Shown here: piece after piece, positions 1 through 12,035 of the stretch
Position numbering within the stretch: the stretch's first letter is position 1
Layout of the letters: each line of letters begins with the position of its first letter
Assembly: GCA_022036555.1 (NCBI GenBank)
Contig: CM039137.1
Location: 23,013,927 to 23,077,926, forward strand
Direction of reading: 5' to 3'
Source of the DNA: Microstegium vimineum
Lineage: Eukaryota > Streptophyta > Magnoliopsida > Poales > Poaceae
Length of the DNA stretch: 64,000 bases
Program-made: the position numbers and the translations under genes
The notes under the pieces: model-generated
The model's database searches: none
Told to the model about the DNA's origin: nothing
Seen by the model: the letters and a program-made list of their open reading frames with translations, nothing else

Positions 1-99
1 TACAAAGTCTGTTGGAGTAATCTAGTATTATCTATTTTAAAGAGTAACTAAATTACTAGATTTAGCTAGTACTTTTAGTTAATCTCTTGGAGGTGCTCT
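1..99. mobile_element. right end of an 'agagcacctccaagag' MITE, cut by window edge
   Basis: The segment ends at 99 with the reverse complement of agagcacctccaagagat, followed by a ttagctaaatctag-like stretch. The same terminal motif closes the element at 13073-13350. The left end lies outside the window. No coding capacity is visible. Confidence 0.45.
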
Positions 100-1042
100 G
101 AGATGCGTCAGTTACTCATGACTACACCGACGCGCCAGTTACTCATGGTCAGTGGCATGTCGCTGCGTGGCCCAAACGATGCTAACTACCCTTTTTGCAA
201 CATTGTGCAACATCTTCCTTCACATTCCTTTTGTCTTCTTCTAATTTGTAAGTGCTAACCACTTCATCATCATGTCTGTTGCATTGAACGCCAAGTAATC
301 AACCAGATATGATGGATTAGCTCAGAAACTACAGTACGGTTAGGTCGTTAAGTCCGCCGAAATCTACCAGGTCAGAAATTCAGAAAATGGGCTTAGCTTA
401 ACTAGATGCAGAAATGCAAAAATATAATGCATATACGGCAGACTATTAAATACAAATGAAACTTCAATGAAATTTTCGTTAAGACTGGCCTTAAGTCCAC
501 TAACAACATGTCTAATAGTGAATATTCATCTTAATGATTATGGAAACATTTTAAACAGCGACAAAAAGTTGTGGACTGAGAGAATAACATGTACTGATAC
601 AAAATCAACAAGACAGAATCCATATGTACATTACTACTAAGTGGGCCTTCATGCGTAAATTTCTATGTGGAATGGTAATGAAACCATGTAAGCCCTTCCT
701 CGATTTCATCATGAGTTTGGTTGCCCACTATCATCACTCATCAGCTCGCCACTGATGATCAAGGCCCATACAGCCTGCAGAAACGAAACAACATGATCCA
801 ATGAAGTTCAGAGCGACACAACTAGAACCGCATTATTCATTCTGTCATGAATGGAGATTAAAGTATACTAGTTTTACCACATGTTCGTTATAATCCCCTA
901 ACTGCATTATGGTCAAAACATATAAATTATATTTTTTTGGCAACATGTAACTTATGATCTCTCGCACAAGTTAAACAACCGATCAGATCGAGTATACATG
1001 TTAGCTTAAGTAGACACTTCATGTACTGACACTTGACCCTAG
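100..1042. other. intergenic, nothing recognised
   Basis: This is AT-rich spacer without a coding pattern, terminal repeats or tandem arrays that I can support. It lies downstream of the minus-strand JAZ-like gene and could include its 3' UTR if the candidate terminal exon at 1043-1157 is used. Confidence 0.5.
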
Positions 1043-1157
1043 CTATGAACACAAGGTACCAGCAATCAATCCAACAAACATTGATGAAGACAAATCTTGA
1101 ATTTTTTTTCTATAATAATAATGTTCTTCAAAATTAAAGAAGTACGGCCTAAGGTCA
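1043..1157 (-). CDS. candidate terminal exon of the JAZ-like gene
   Basis: On the minus strand a ctctacag acceptor precedes 1157. Joined to exon 3 (ending 2323, two bases left over) it stays in frame, gives a Pro-Tyr pair shortly after the KRKE of the Jas motif, and runs to a stop at 1043. Canonical JAZ proteins have a PY pair a few residues after KRKxR. Here the spacing is about two residues shorter than usual and the arginine after KRKE would become serine. The acceptor sits just downstream of a long (TA)n run. I see no better PY candidate between 1 and 2300, but the assignment is weak. Confidence 0.25.
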
Positions 1158-1167
1158 CTGTAGAGAT

Positions 1168-1169
<2 letters not shown>

Positions 1170-1226
<57 letters not shown>
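1170..1226. repeat. (TA)n microsatellite
   Basis: About 28 uninterrupted TA units. If the candidate terminal JAZ exon is real, this lies in the Jas intron just upstream of its acceptor. Confidence 0.95.
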
Positions 1227-1229
<3 letters not shown>

Positions 1230-2252
1230 AGAGAATATCCATGATCGAAGTTGCTCAAAGTCTATCTGTATGTATACGTGCAGAACAGGTGGTTAACTGA
1301 AACGAAAAGAAAAAAAAAAAAAGGAATCTCAAGTCCGCGTCAAACGGCGGAACGAACTCTCGCCCGGCCTCACGCCGTCACGCGAGGACGAACTGAAACG
1401 AAACTGAAAGGGATTGAGCCGTGCCCGCACAGTTGGAACGACAAGTCAACCAGCAAGCATGCATTGATCCACGTACTAGTACAGTATACAGTGTGTGGTT
1501 GCAATGCGTTGGGTCGAGTCACGAGTCACGACCGGGTCACGGGGATAAACAAGGTTAGCTGTCTGCAGTCACGTAGCAGCACAGTTCGTCACTCCAAAAC
1601 CAATCGTTTGGTCAATTCAAACGTGCTTCACGCCCGAAACGTACTATAATATTCTACACCAGTAACTGTACTACTAGAAGCAAGAACACAAATGTAATAC
1701 AGTCGTTGTCCCACACATGACAAACTGATCGATAACAACTTGTCACGCCTTTGGCAACCAAAATATTCAATTTCTCCCTCTCATTGAGGTGAGACTGTCC
1801 TAGTATTTTAGTAGTCAAAATTTGATATAATTTTTTTTACTAAATGTATTATAGTGATATTCTCATATACTATGACTAGTGCTAGTATTTTATTACTCTT
1901 TATTAAAAGACTAAAACACTAGGAGAATTTTACTATTTTAAAAGTAGTGTTTGTTTCCTTGAAAAAAATAGAGTAGTTCTTTGTTAGCATACTCTCTCAA
2001 TTATATTATATTCCTCATAAATCAGCTTTTAGAATTAATTGTTCCGAGTTGCATTTTCTTATTAATTTAACTAGTTTTAGTTTATGCAATTTCACGTACT
2101 ACTAGGAGCAACAAAACAAATATATATCGGAGTACCACAGTTGTCATACACGACAAATAATACAAATTAACTTGTCGTTTGTTCATCCTTGGAAAAAAAA
2201 CTACTAGTACGTGCTACTAAGTACCCGTTTGTTAATATAGATTTATCTATAG

Positions 2253-3505
2253 CTAGATTTTGTTTGGAACAGTAAACTCATGATGATGAAACCTAAATAA
2301 GGTGATTGCATGCTTTGCGTACCTCTCCTTGCGCTTCTGGAAGAAGCGCTGCAAAGATCTCTTGCTTGCCATGGGCATCGTCTCTGTGTGCGCAACAGAA
2401 CAAGAAAGGACATTATTCCATTGCCCTTTTCATTTCCCAAAAGCATAGCATGCATAGCGACATGCACTACACTTTTGCAAAAAGAAGTAGAAATATTTTC
2501 TGACGTTTAAAATTTGTCCGAAAAAATAACATTCCAAAAAAAATGGAACATTGTCTTCTAATGTGAGCGGAAGCTAATCACAGATGCAAACCATAGTTGT
2601 CAAATTCAGGAGGTATATATCCTCCAATAGAGAAAAGAAGATGAGAATTCATGCGTCTTTTACAAATGTCTTAATCTATCTGAACATTTTTAGAAAGTTT
2701 TTTTTTTGAAACTAATAAGGGAGCATGTAACATGTTGATAGATTTTTCTACATCAAAATCTGTCGGATTTTGAGTCTTGAATCTTGAGACATCATCTGAT
2801 TTTGCCTTGTGATGTGTACCTTGGCTATTGTTTTTCCATTACCGCACATGGTTTCTGGTTGTTTCAAGTTAACGTAACCTCTTTTTTTTTGGTCCAAAAA
2901 TATAAAACTTTAGCTGTGTGGTTATATCAGTTTATATAGAGATCATTTGCGATTCTTGTCACAGTTTATTTTTGTTTCGATTTTCAGATAAATGTAAACA
3001 TAGCAAAGATGGATTATATATAGTATTCCACGATAGATATAACCGAATAAATTAAAGGATGGCTATGATAGATTGACAGATTTATCTGGTGAGGAAAAAC
3101 AAACTGCAGACAGTTATCGTTGATTAATGGCCTAGTACATAGTATACCTTGTCTCAACTTGGCGAGCAACTCGTCGCCGTGGTCTGACCGCCGGTGGCGG
3201 CGGCCGCCGTCGTCTCCGCCGTCCTCATCCGCCGCCATCTTCATGACAACCTCCGCCTGTGTCGCCATGCATGTCCGCGCGCTTGCATATATATCAGCAG
3301 TACATACACGTGCAAATTAAAGGCACGCCAAGGCATGAGATCGAAAAAGATGCGAAACCTTGTCTTGCGGGAGATGGAACACGGCGACGCCGCCGTTGTA
3401 GAACATGGTCAGAGGCTTCGTCGTCGTCGTCGTCGGGGCGCTGCCGGTGGCGCCGACGCCGCCGCCGCCGTTGGTGGTGAGATCGCCGGAGGAGCTGGCC
3501 ATCAT
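2253..3505 (-). CDS. JAZ/TIFY jasmonate repressor (Jas intron retained form)
   Basis: A short JASMONATE-ZIM-domain protein, a nuclear co-repressor that binds MYC factors and is degraded through COI1 when JA-Ile is present. Exons on the minus strand are 3505-3359, 3256-3148 and 2383-2323, all with GT..AG borders and consistent phase. Exon 1 encodes a Ser/Gly-rich N terminus (ATGs at 3505 and 3502) and the TIFY core TMFYNGGVAVF. Exon 2 is acidic, then basic. Exon 3 encodes the Jas core MASKRSLQRFFQKRKE. Its donor gtacgc at 2322 is at the position of the conserved Jas intron. Reading through it adds about 22 residues and stops at 2253, giving a form without the PY end, as known for JAZ splice variants. 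The degron loop is divergent (see findings). The fully spliced last exon is uncertain. Family assignment is firm; the subfamily is not. Confidence 0.8.
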
Positions 3506-3641
3506 CTTCGTCGTGAGCGGCTAGCGACCAGCCGGCGGCGAGGATGACACGAACCAATATATAATATAATCAGATGAGATGAGTTGAGGAGGAGGAGCCG
3601 ACCGACGTGATGACACACAGAAAGGCAAATCGGCAGCAACC

Positions 3642-3647
3642 TATATA
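3642..3647 (-). promoter_or_regulatory. putative TATA box of the JAZ-like gene
   Basis: The palindromic cctatatagg lies about 140 bp upstream of the ATG at 3505, a normal TATA distance given a roughly 100-bp leader. No transcript start is visible. Confidence 0.45.
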
Positions 3648-4051
3648 GGAGCCGGCCGGCCCAGCTGATAGAGATACTCTAGATGGGATATGATATGCTT
3701 GCCTGCCTGCCTTCCTATGTGTATGGTGATCGAGGACGAGGAGGAGTTGGAGTTGGAGTTATTGGGTGATCCTCCTAGCTGGCCCCCTGCGGCCCTGCCC
3801 CGTTGGAGGGCAGACGACAGACACAGCGAGAGAGAGAGGAGACGACAGAGACAAGGCCGGCCTGCTGTGAATGAATGCTCTAGATAGACACCAAACAGAG
3901 ACAGAGATGGAGAAATCCGGCCTTTTCAAGTAGACTAAAGGCGCTGGCAATGGCATGCTGTGCACGTCTAGGAGACAATTCGATCATCTCACCCACTCTA
4001 TAGCGGCCGGAGTGCATTATTTTGGAAGAAATTTATTACAATGTCAATGAG

Positions 4052-4057
4052 CACGTG
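4052..4057. promoter_or_regulatory. G-box CACGTG upstream of the JAZ-like gene
   Basis: A perfect CACGTG lies about 550 bp upstream of the JAZ start codon. G-boxes are the known binding sites of MYC2-type bHLH factors that induce JAZ genes in negative feedback. Function here is inference; a hexamer of this kind also occurs by chance. Confidence 0.4.
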
Positions 4058-4330
4058 TAAAATAAGGTAGGAGCAGGATTGGTGCCGACCAAACCGAGAG
4101 AAGATAATACTACTATTGTCTCTATGTCACTCTCACTTTTTATTTGCCACGGAACCAACAGGCATACTGCTTGCTAGGCACACAAGCTACTTTACCACAC
4201 TATACTCGAGCTGAGTCCCGGCGATCGCCGGAGCGGAATGCCCGTGCCTCTCACCGGCCTGTACCATGCTGGTGCTTCCGCCTTTTTTTTTCTTCAGGCC
4301 GGGAAAGCCGCAACTATGGTTTCACATTCA

Positions 4331-4423
4331 GGGTCTGTTTAGAACGCAGGAATTACGCAGAAATTTCATAGGAATCAGTTCATTTTCGCAGGAGAAAGTA
4401 CAACCGCGTTCTAAACAGGCCCT
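4331..4423. mobile_element. 93-bp MITE with 17-bp inverted termini
   Basis: The left end gggtctgtttagaacgc and the inverted right end gggcctgtttagaacgc match at 16 of 17 positions. The element is non-coding. The flanks (tcacattca and cacagttt) are only vaguely alike, so no target duplication is claimed. Confidence 0.65.
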
Positions 4424-5374
4424 CACAGTTTGATTGCGAAGAAAAGAGGGGAAGGGAAACAGCCATGGTTGAACCGTGTGCCAAGTTCAGTCCTCTGTCT
4501 GTGGGTGCATTATTTCAGAATGTTATTACATACCTCGCCGGATTAATAAGAAACAATAGAGGCTAATTGGCGACTAAGGGTTGTTCTTCTGAACTACAAG
4601 CCGGCTGAATTTAGCTAATTCAATAGAGATTGTTATGTGAGAGATAATAAGTTGAAGTATGATTGATAAGCCGGCTAAAAAGTTCAAAAGATTCATTTGA
4701 TTTTTATTATTATTATCTATATTTAGCATGTTATTATCGTATAATAAACTAAACTTTAGACAGGTGATCTAAACCTACTTCGACACAAGAAAGCTATGAT
4801 AAATTATTAGATCATAGAGCCGACGAAAAGAAAAGGAATCTCAAGTTCACGTCAAGCGGAACTCTTTGCCCTCATCCAAGCTAGGAGACACTGAAAGGCC
4901 GGGAACTCTCTCATCACAGTTTGTTTGTTCTCGCATTGGCTCACGAGGCATGACTGGGTCACGTCACGGGATGCCCATGGAATCAACAAGCAACCTGTTC
5001 ATTTGGCTTTTCAGTCGGCTTAAATCCAGCCAGAACAGTGTTTTTCTCTCACAAAAAATCAGGCAGCAGTGCATAATCCTGCCAGAACAGTGCATAATTC
5101 TACCAAACCAACAGACCGAAGGTTTGCTGTCATCCTCATGTTCATGTTCATGCGCATGTAGCAGCAGCAACAGCCCCGGCCCGGTCGGTCGAAAACCAAT
5201 TGCATTGGTCATCCAAACGTGCTTCACGCCGCCTATAGATAGCAAAACCTACAGGGGTCTGGGTCGTCATATTATTTTGCTTTCTTAGAGCACACTACTA
5301 GTATATTGTGTACTAGTGGAAGCAACAAAACAAATGTATACAGACCGGTGTCATGCATGCATGACAAATTAATA

Positions 5375-5628
5375 CTACCTCCATGCCTAAAGAAATATAA
5401 TTCTCTTTTTTTATAACTCAAATACTTTAAACTTTGATTAAATTTGTATAAAAAAGCACTAATATCCATGATATGAAATAATTATTATTTGATTAATTAT
5501 AGAATATATTTTATAATAAAATTATTTAGAGACATAAACGTTAATACTGTTTAATATAAAAATGATCAAACATGAGCTTCCTTAACCAATACGGTTCTCG
5601 TTGCATTCTTTTAAGGATAGAGTTAGTA
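5375..5628. mobile_element. degenerate Stowaway-like MITE, copy 1
   Basis: It begins with ctacctccatgcctaaag and ends near a ta at about 5627. The interior (a 'catgatatgaaat..at' stretch followed by tagagacataaa) closely matches the MITE at 29697-29947, so the two are copies of one family. Terminal repeats are eroded relative to that copy. Confidence 0.55.
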
Positions 5629-5893
5629 ACAAACATCAACATCTCGTTTGTTTCCTTGAGAAAAAAAACTACTTGTTTGGCAATACTCTTTCAATCTCAT
5701 CAACTTTAGAGCTGTTCTAAGTTAAACTTTGTTAAACTTTGACTAATTTTATACGATTGAACTGATATACTAAAGTTATCATATAAAGTACATGGCAAAT
5801 CAGTAACAACTTCTCATTTGTTTGCCTCGCAAAAAAAAAGGAACTACTACTTGTTTAAGGTGGTTTCAGGTCATGACAATATGCATTTAGAGC

Positions 5894-6112
5894 ATGTTTG
5901 GTTTGAGGAATAAGGTGGTCAATCATCTACTCACTCTTTATTTTTTTTGTTTGTTTTGTGGAATGGATTGGGTTGATTCATCACCACCTTCTTCCTCACA
6001 AGTTAACAATTAGTATATGCATGAGGAATGGGTTGGTTCTACCAAAATTCATAGAAAATAAACTCGTGATGCACCATTTCATGAAGCATGGGCATGATTT
6101 CACAAACCAAAC
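5894..6112. mobile_element. MITE with tgtttggttt-type inverted ends
   Basis: The left end gtttggtttgaggaat and the inverted right end gtttggtttgtgaaat form imperfect 16-bp TIRs around about 219 bp of AT-rich non-coding DNA. A family name cannot be given from sequence alone. Confidence 0.45.
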
Positions 6113-6210
6113 ACAACACAAATGAACTCGTGAAACAAGTTATTGGCTTTCTTTATTCTATTCTTTTGAGATGAACTTGGGTTTGAATTTGTTTTTTAAA
6201 AAGACCCTAG

Positions 6211-6290
6211 ATACCATGTTTGGATGACTAAATTTAAGTTGCTAGCTACTAAAAAATCTATGCCTTTAATGAATCCAAACATCATAGTGT
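6211..6290. mobile_element. short foldback remnant (atgtttggat ends)
   Basis: atgtttggat on the left is matched by its exact inverse atccaaacat about 65 bp further on. It looks like a small or internally deleted MITE. Confidence 0.35.
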
Positions 6291-6763
6291 AGCACATTTT
6301 ATAGACTACTCAGTCGTTTAACTTATTAAAAATTGTTAGATCAACTCCAAGAGTCTCTTTATGTCTTTTTTGATTGATAGGATAGAGATTTAGTAAAAAA
6401 ACTCTCTGATAACTTCTCTAATCAACCATTTATTAAAAGGTTCAGCTGAACAATGGATCTAAACATTTGTCCTTGAAAGAATGTAGTTCCATCAATTATA
6501 GTTTTAAAAGTATAATTATTTTTATATCAAGTAAATATCATTAGATTAATTATGAAATATATTTTTATATTAAATTAATTTGAAATCATTAATGTGAATA
6601 ATATTTACTAAAAACTTGATCAAACGTAAACCACGCTAATTGATAGGCATATATTTAGAGCACCATGGGGTTTACCTTGCTAAAGTAATAGAATGGAAAT
6701 GGCTTGCCTGATTTGGTTTGTTAAGTTTTTTTTGTGGAACCTATCCATCCAGATTTTAGTCTC

Positions 6764-7132
6764 TAAGAGCAACTCCAACGGTTTTGTAAATGACTTTACA
6801 TTATTGTTTTTGTCTTTTTTTTTCAAAAAAGTTCAAAAACTCATATCTAATGGTTTGACAAATGACATTTGCATTTTTGTTAACTTGACAATTTTCTAGA
6901 AAGTATTAGCACATATGCCAACCGTGGATCGAGCTTGACATCGCTCCCCTGTGCGGTTTTTTCCCCCTCTACGCGCGTCTTTCCGCTCGCCACCGTAATT
7001 TTGGTAATTGTCAAATCAATTTTACCAAACCGTTGAAGATCGACTCTTTTTACCTTTGTCATATTCATTTGGGACTTGACAAACTCCCAATTTTACTAAT
7101 TAAAATATGCAAAACCGTTAGAGTTACTCTAA
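6764..7132. mobile_element. MITE with 'agagcaactccaacggtttt' TIRs
   Basis: The left end aagagcaactccaacggttt pairs with the inverted right end agagtaactctaacggtttt, with only a few mismatches. About 369 bp, non-coding. Related short ends recur at 7404 and 56781. Confidence 0.6.
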
Positions 7133-7403
7133 CTTAACACGGGTAGCCCTCAGATTTAACTCTCTGACTTACGTGTGTGCCTATATTTTTCTGTTTTTTT
7201 AGAATGTAATAGAGTTTGTCTTTTAGTGATAGTTAATTTTTCCGTCGAGTGACGTCTTTACTTCGTTAATTTCATACTATATGAGGACCTACCTTGTTGT
7301 GATTTTGAAAAAAAAAGACTTTAAAAGAGCCAAACATGCACCACAGATCTCATTGTCTCGGGCGCCCCTATCTATAGCAGTCCAAATAGGAGACGAACGA
7401 GCC

Positions 7404-8019
7404 TAAGAGCAACTCCAACAGCCTCTCTAAAACCTCCCGAGTTCGCCGGTTTGGCGTTTTTTCCCGAAAAAATGAATCCAACAGCCTAGCTATGTTGTTT
7501 TCCAAAATGCCGAGTTCACTGTTCCGCGTTTCTCGCTCGGTAACCTTGGCGACTAGGTATGGCTCGCCATCCTCGGCACCGCGGCTTTTCGCGCGCGCTC
7601 CTCCCCTTCCCGCATGAACACCTGGCCTCCTGCAGACCTGCACGCACACATGACAAGCAAGATGGCTCATGATGGCCTCAATGTCGCACAAGACAATGCA
7701 TACCACTCTGCCTGTCACGTGCTCATCGAATCCAGGATCGCTCACCTGCCATCCTAGTGGCACTGTTCACCCATTCCCACGTCGAGGCAATTTTTCTGTA
7801 ACAAGTAAATTATAAACTATAGTACTGTATACGTATAAACATGCATATATGCATATTTTAGTTGAACAACAAATGACGTGACATGTTAAAAAAAATACAA
7901 GACCGATATAGAGAGTCTGTTGTGGCAAGTAAAGATTTTGAGTAGCTAAATTGATTTGGAGAGTCATTTTCTTTACTTTTTAATAACTAAATTTAACTAG
8001 TCTCTTGAAGATGCTCTAA
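7404..8019. mobile_element. probable larger element with 'agagca..ctc' ends
   Basis: The left end taagagcaactccaacagcc and the inverted right end ttagagcatcttcaagagac are related to the adjacent MITE ends, but the interior is longer and partly GC-rich. It may be two adjacent elements or one with an insertion. Confidence 0.3.
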
Positions 8020-8075
8020 GCAAACAACAAACCTCAAGAATGGATTAGGAATTCCCGGCAGCGCAAGGCACGCAC

Positions 8076-8081
8076 TATAAA
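8076..8081 (+). promoter_or_regulatory. putative TATA box of UBC27
   Basis: tataaa in a cactataaaattcc context, about 290 bp upstream of the UBC27 ATG. Confidence 0.45.
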
Positions 8082-8367
8082 ATTCCAAATCCGAGAGATT
8101 CTCCGCTCATCTTAACAAACAAAAATTACTACTCTAGACTAGAGAATGATTATTACTAGTAATAATACCATGGTAATAATTAAGTAGTACAGTATATTAC
8201 GATTGGCCATCTTATTAGTAGCGTGGCGGTGGAGCTGCCGTTTCCTGATCCTCGCAGTCCCACGCACCCTCCCCGTCCCCGGACTCCCCGCCTCACATCC
8301 CATCGCGCCGCTCCCGAGGGGAGGTGACGGGCGGCGCCGCGAGGAAGGAAGGAGGGATCGACCGAGG

Positions 8368-10814
8368 ATGGTGGACGTCTCGCGCGTGCAGAAGGAGCTC
8401 ACCGAGTGCAACCGCGACCGGGAGGTGTCGGGCGTCTCCATCGCGCTCCGCGACGGCGCCAACATCTCCCACCTCACCGGCACCATCGCCGGGCCCGCCG
8501 ACAGCCCCTACGAGGGCGGCACCTTCGTCATCGACATCCGCCTCCCCGGTGAGCAACCCGCCGATCCTTCCTCCCCTGATCCCCACCCCCCTCCCGCGCC
8601 TTCCTCTCCTCGGATCCCCCGTCCTTCGTTTGCCGTCCCACTCCTCGCGCGCGGGGATCCCATTCCACTCGGCGATTCGTGGGCGGGTAGATTGCTGTGG
8701 CGCGCGATTGGTTCTCTCGTAGAGGGGTTTAGGGCGGATTAGGGTTTGCTGTCCGCGCTATCTGGCTGGTCCCGATTCCGGGTTAGGGTACGGGGTTCAC
8801 CTTCGTTGGCCGTGTCGCAGTGTGCGGATTCACCTTTGCATCGTGGTGTGTGGTGAAGCGCCGTATCTCAGCAGGCAGATGTATCCGTATGTTCCAAGTC
8901 TACGCGCACATTTTAGTTTTATCTGTTTGGAATTGGGATGCAAATAATCTCCTTTGGTACTTACTCCCAGAATTGAATATCTTGTGTACGGTCATGTGCT
9001 ATTCACTGGGGAATACGAAAGTAAAAGTCAAAGAGTACAGTGTGCAAGTGCTACTGCCTGATTGGCTTTGGTCTTTGGTTGGCAGGTGGATATCCCTTTG
9101 AGCCTCCGAAGATGCAATTCGTCACCAAAGTATGGTATGCAAGTTTACTCTTTACTATGTTATTTGTATTTGTATTGATGAATTATCATCCTGGTTACAT
9201 AATGTAATGTACCTACATTTGTGAGTTGATAAGTTTCCTCTGACCACGAACAAGTGTGTTTTATATCCTTTTTTAGTACAGCTCTGATTTCTCCAATCTA
9301 TTTTGAAGGCACCCTAACATCAGCAGCCAAAATGGAGCGATTTGCTTGGACATTCTGAAAGATCAGTGGAGTCCAGCCCTTACCTTAAAGACAGCTCTCC
9401 TTTCCCTTCAAGCTTTGCTTTCTTCTCCTGCACCTGATGATCCTCAGGATGCTGTTGTTGCACAACAGGTCTGAACTGAGTATTTCCCATTTGGTTCTAT
9501 TTTCTGTGCATTGCAATATCGCCAGTGAAGCTACATTTGGTTGGGAGCCTATTTTATCATTTTTTTTTTGGGGGGGGGAAAGGAATGAATGATACTTATG
9601 CACAACACAATTGTCTCATTGTGGCCCTGGTTGATGAATGGCAGCAAAGTAGGCATGGCCATTCAAAGTGACTTTTGTAGCATCCACCACATGAGCTAGT
9701 GTCTGCAGCACCCTTGGCAATAATATGTTTGTGGTTATGACATCTGATAGCCTTTTTTTCTTGATTATGGATTTCTCCTGTTGTTAAATTAATACAGTAT
9801 TCTCTGTGTAGTGTTAATTCAGATCCTAGGCTGTAAGATAGGGTGTAAGGTTGTTCAATTCGGTTTTCAACAAGCTCTTATTCATTTAGTTCGGTCCACA
9901 CTGCTTTGTGGAAATATGAGTGTAAGAAGTTTCTAATCAGCTATTTTGCTATGTGAAATCCACTTCTGTACTATATTTGTTCACCATTAAGCATGTCCTG
10001 GACCGAGCTGAAGGATAGGCAATTCCTAGGAAGTACCCCATATTTGACATAAATGTAGTGAATAAAGCTGCCAATTGTCCAGCAACACAGCTAGGCGTTT
10101 TCTGTTGGAGTGTACCAGTGATATTTTGGTGCTTAGTACTTTGCTAGCCAGACTAGGCCAATAGGGCAGTCCCATACCAGGCATTATATATAGAAGACTA
10201 CATGATGGGTCTTAGTAATTCCCTTCTTGAGTTTGTACTGCGTGTCAGGTGATGCATAATTTAAGCGTAGTATCTGAAATTTCACTGCAATAATGCGAAG
10301 AACATCATCCCCATAGAGCTGTAGATAAACTTTCGGGATAGCTAACTGGATTGATATTCACTGCAATATTGGATGTAAGCATAAAATCTGAATTTCACAT
10401 CAATGATGGATAGACACAGCAGCCCAATAGAGCTGTATATGAACTTATGAGATACTTAACTGAATTGCTACTGCAGACCTTATTCCAATTAATTTATCTG
10501 TGTCGATCTGTTTCTTCTGCAGTACCTGCGTGACTATCAAACATTTGCTGCTACGGCTCGCTACTGGACAGAGGCCTTCGCAAAGAGTGCGTCAACTGGC
10601 ATGGAAGAGAAGGTACTGCAAACACTGTTTATCATTCTATTGTATATATACAAGACATGTATGTGTTTGTTTGTGGTGGTCATTCTTTGTTTGCACTTAT
10701 TTACAGGTGCAGAAGCTGGTTGAGATGGGCTTCCCAGATGATCTTGTGAGAAGTACCCTGAAGAGTGTGGATGGCGACGAGAACATGGCTCTCGAAAAGC
10801 TCTGCTCTGGGTGA
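8368..10814 (+). CDS. UBC27: UBC27-type ubiquitin-conjugating enzyme E2 with C-terminal UBA domain
   Basis: An E2 that accepts ubiquitin from E1 on a catalytic cysteine and passes it on with an E3; the C-terminal UBA domain binds ubiquitin. Five exons, 8368-8548, 9086-9134, 9309-9468, 10523-10612 and 10707-10814, join in frame through GT..AG introns to 195 residues, close to Arabidopsis UBC27 (192). The UBC fold covers residues 1 to about 150, with GYPFEPPKM, the HPN motif (78-80) and catalytic Cys89 in ICLDIL. The UBA domain, about 157-195, includes LVEMGFPDD and is split by the last intron. The first ATG with the conserved N terminus was chosen; the first exon is strongly GC-rich, as usual in grasses. 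Intron 4 is just over 1 kb and has no recognised insertion. No lesion is seen. Confidence 0.95.
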
Positions 10815-12033
10815 ACCATCCTTATGGCCAGTACATGAGCTGTAAATTGCATCCCCATTGATTATAATATAAGAACACACAATGCCTGCTAATGCTCCCG
10901 CTCAGCCATTTCAGTGTGGCCGTTTTATTATATCAAGACAATATATATAGGGGAGGTCGTGCCATGGCCCATGGGACTCCAGTGAAATTCGCGTCTGATA
11001 ACTTCAGAGTTTGTTCGTTCGTTTCCTTTCTTTTTCTTCCTTTTCTCAACCTTCGCTTTTGTGCCTGGTAGCCTGAATCATCAACCCTTTGCCCATGGAA
11101 CACTGGTAATATCTGATGCAAAAGAAACATCAGGTTGACATGACCCCCCTGCAACTGCAACCTGAATGTGATGGGCAACATCATCTCATATTTGATTCTC
11201 CTCTATTATGATGATCGTTTGTGTCTGAGTCGCACTGAACGTTGCTGTGTTTTGATTCTCATCTATTGTGATTGTGATGACCAATCACACTCGGTGGTCT
11301 AGCCCGGTAGTACTAGGCTTGTTGCAATTTGCAACGTTTGTGGTTGATTGCATGCTGCTGTTTGAGATGGCTGTCGTGGCATATTGGCATGCGTCAAAAA
11401 GCTGATTCGTCTGGAAATGGCGTGAGGCATGATGCCATAAGTTACGTGATAAATTACTGCCCTGACTTTTTTTTTTCCTCTTGTATAATTTATGTGATAA
11501 GTTCCTGCCCTACGTTGAAAGGAAAGATTAGACGACAATGACTGATGCATCATTGTCACTGCTAGGCGGGTACGTTTGCACTCACGTGGTGTTTTTTTTA
11601 GTCGCCCCATTGCTTTACTCAAATGTGAAGTTCATTTCATACGAGGCTATGAGCACATACAAGTGCCAGTGCATTACTCGAAGAATGCAGGGTCTTGGTC
11701 GGTCTCGTGGTTGTGTTGGGTCAAACACGACAAGGCTCCGACGGTTGACCAAGCTCCAAGCTAGAAGGTTCATTGGTCTAACTCGGTCGGTACGTACTGT
11801 AAGCGGTAAAGCCGGGGTGTGCGTTGACATTGAATTTGAAGAACAAGTGTTGTATATGGAGGCGTACGTCCACACTACAGAACCTGAAGCCAAGCCACGC
11901 ACGCAGTGACAACGTCTTGTATTGTATGGGACCAGCCAGAAGTGGCTTCGGCTACGTCTCCAGAGTCTGTTTGGTCGGGTTGTGGGTGTGAGAAAAAGTT
12001 ATTATGAAAACCTCATGTGATGTTTCTAAAAGC
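10815..12033. other. UBC27 3' flank and spacer
   Basis: The first ~250 bp are the probable 3' UTR (several ataata motifs near 10862-10935). The rest is spacer; short open frames at 11.3-11.9 kb on both strands show no recognisable domain. Confidence 0.45.
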
Positions 12034-12035
12034 TA

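Larger units (their letters stand above)
3506..8075. other. intergenic MITE-rich spacer between JAZ and UBC27
   Basis: It contains the JAZ promoter region (3.5-4.1 kb) and at least four MITE-like elements listed separately. Otherwise it is AT-rich DNA with no supported gene. Short open frames in it have no recognisable protein character. Confidence 0.6.

Noticed and set aside
1412..1425. gattgagccgtgcc, identical to the first part of miR171-type sequences
   Set aside because: Only 14 bases match and the 3' part diverges. No complementary arm for a precursor hairpin was seen nearby, and the strand is wrong for a target site.
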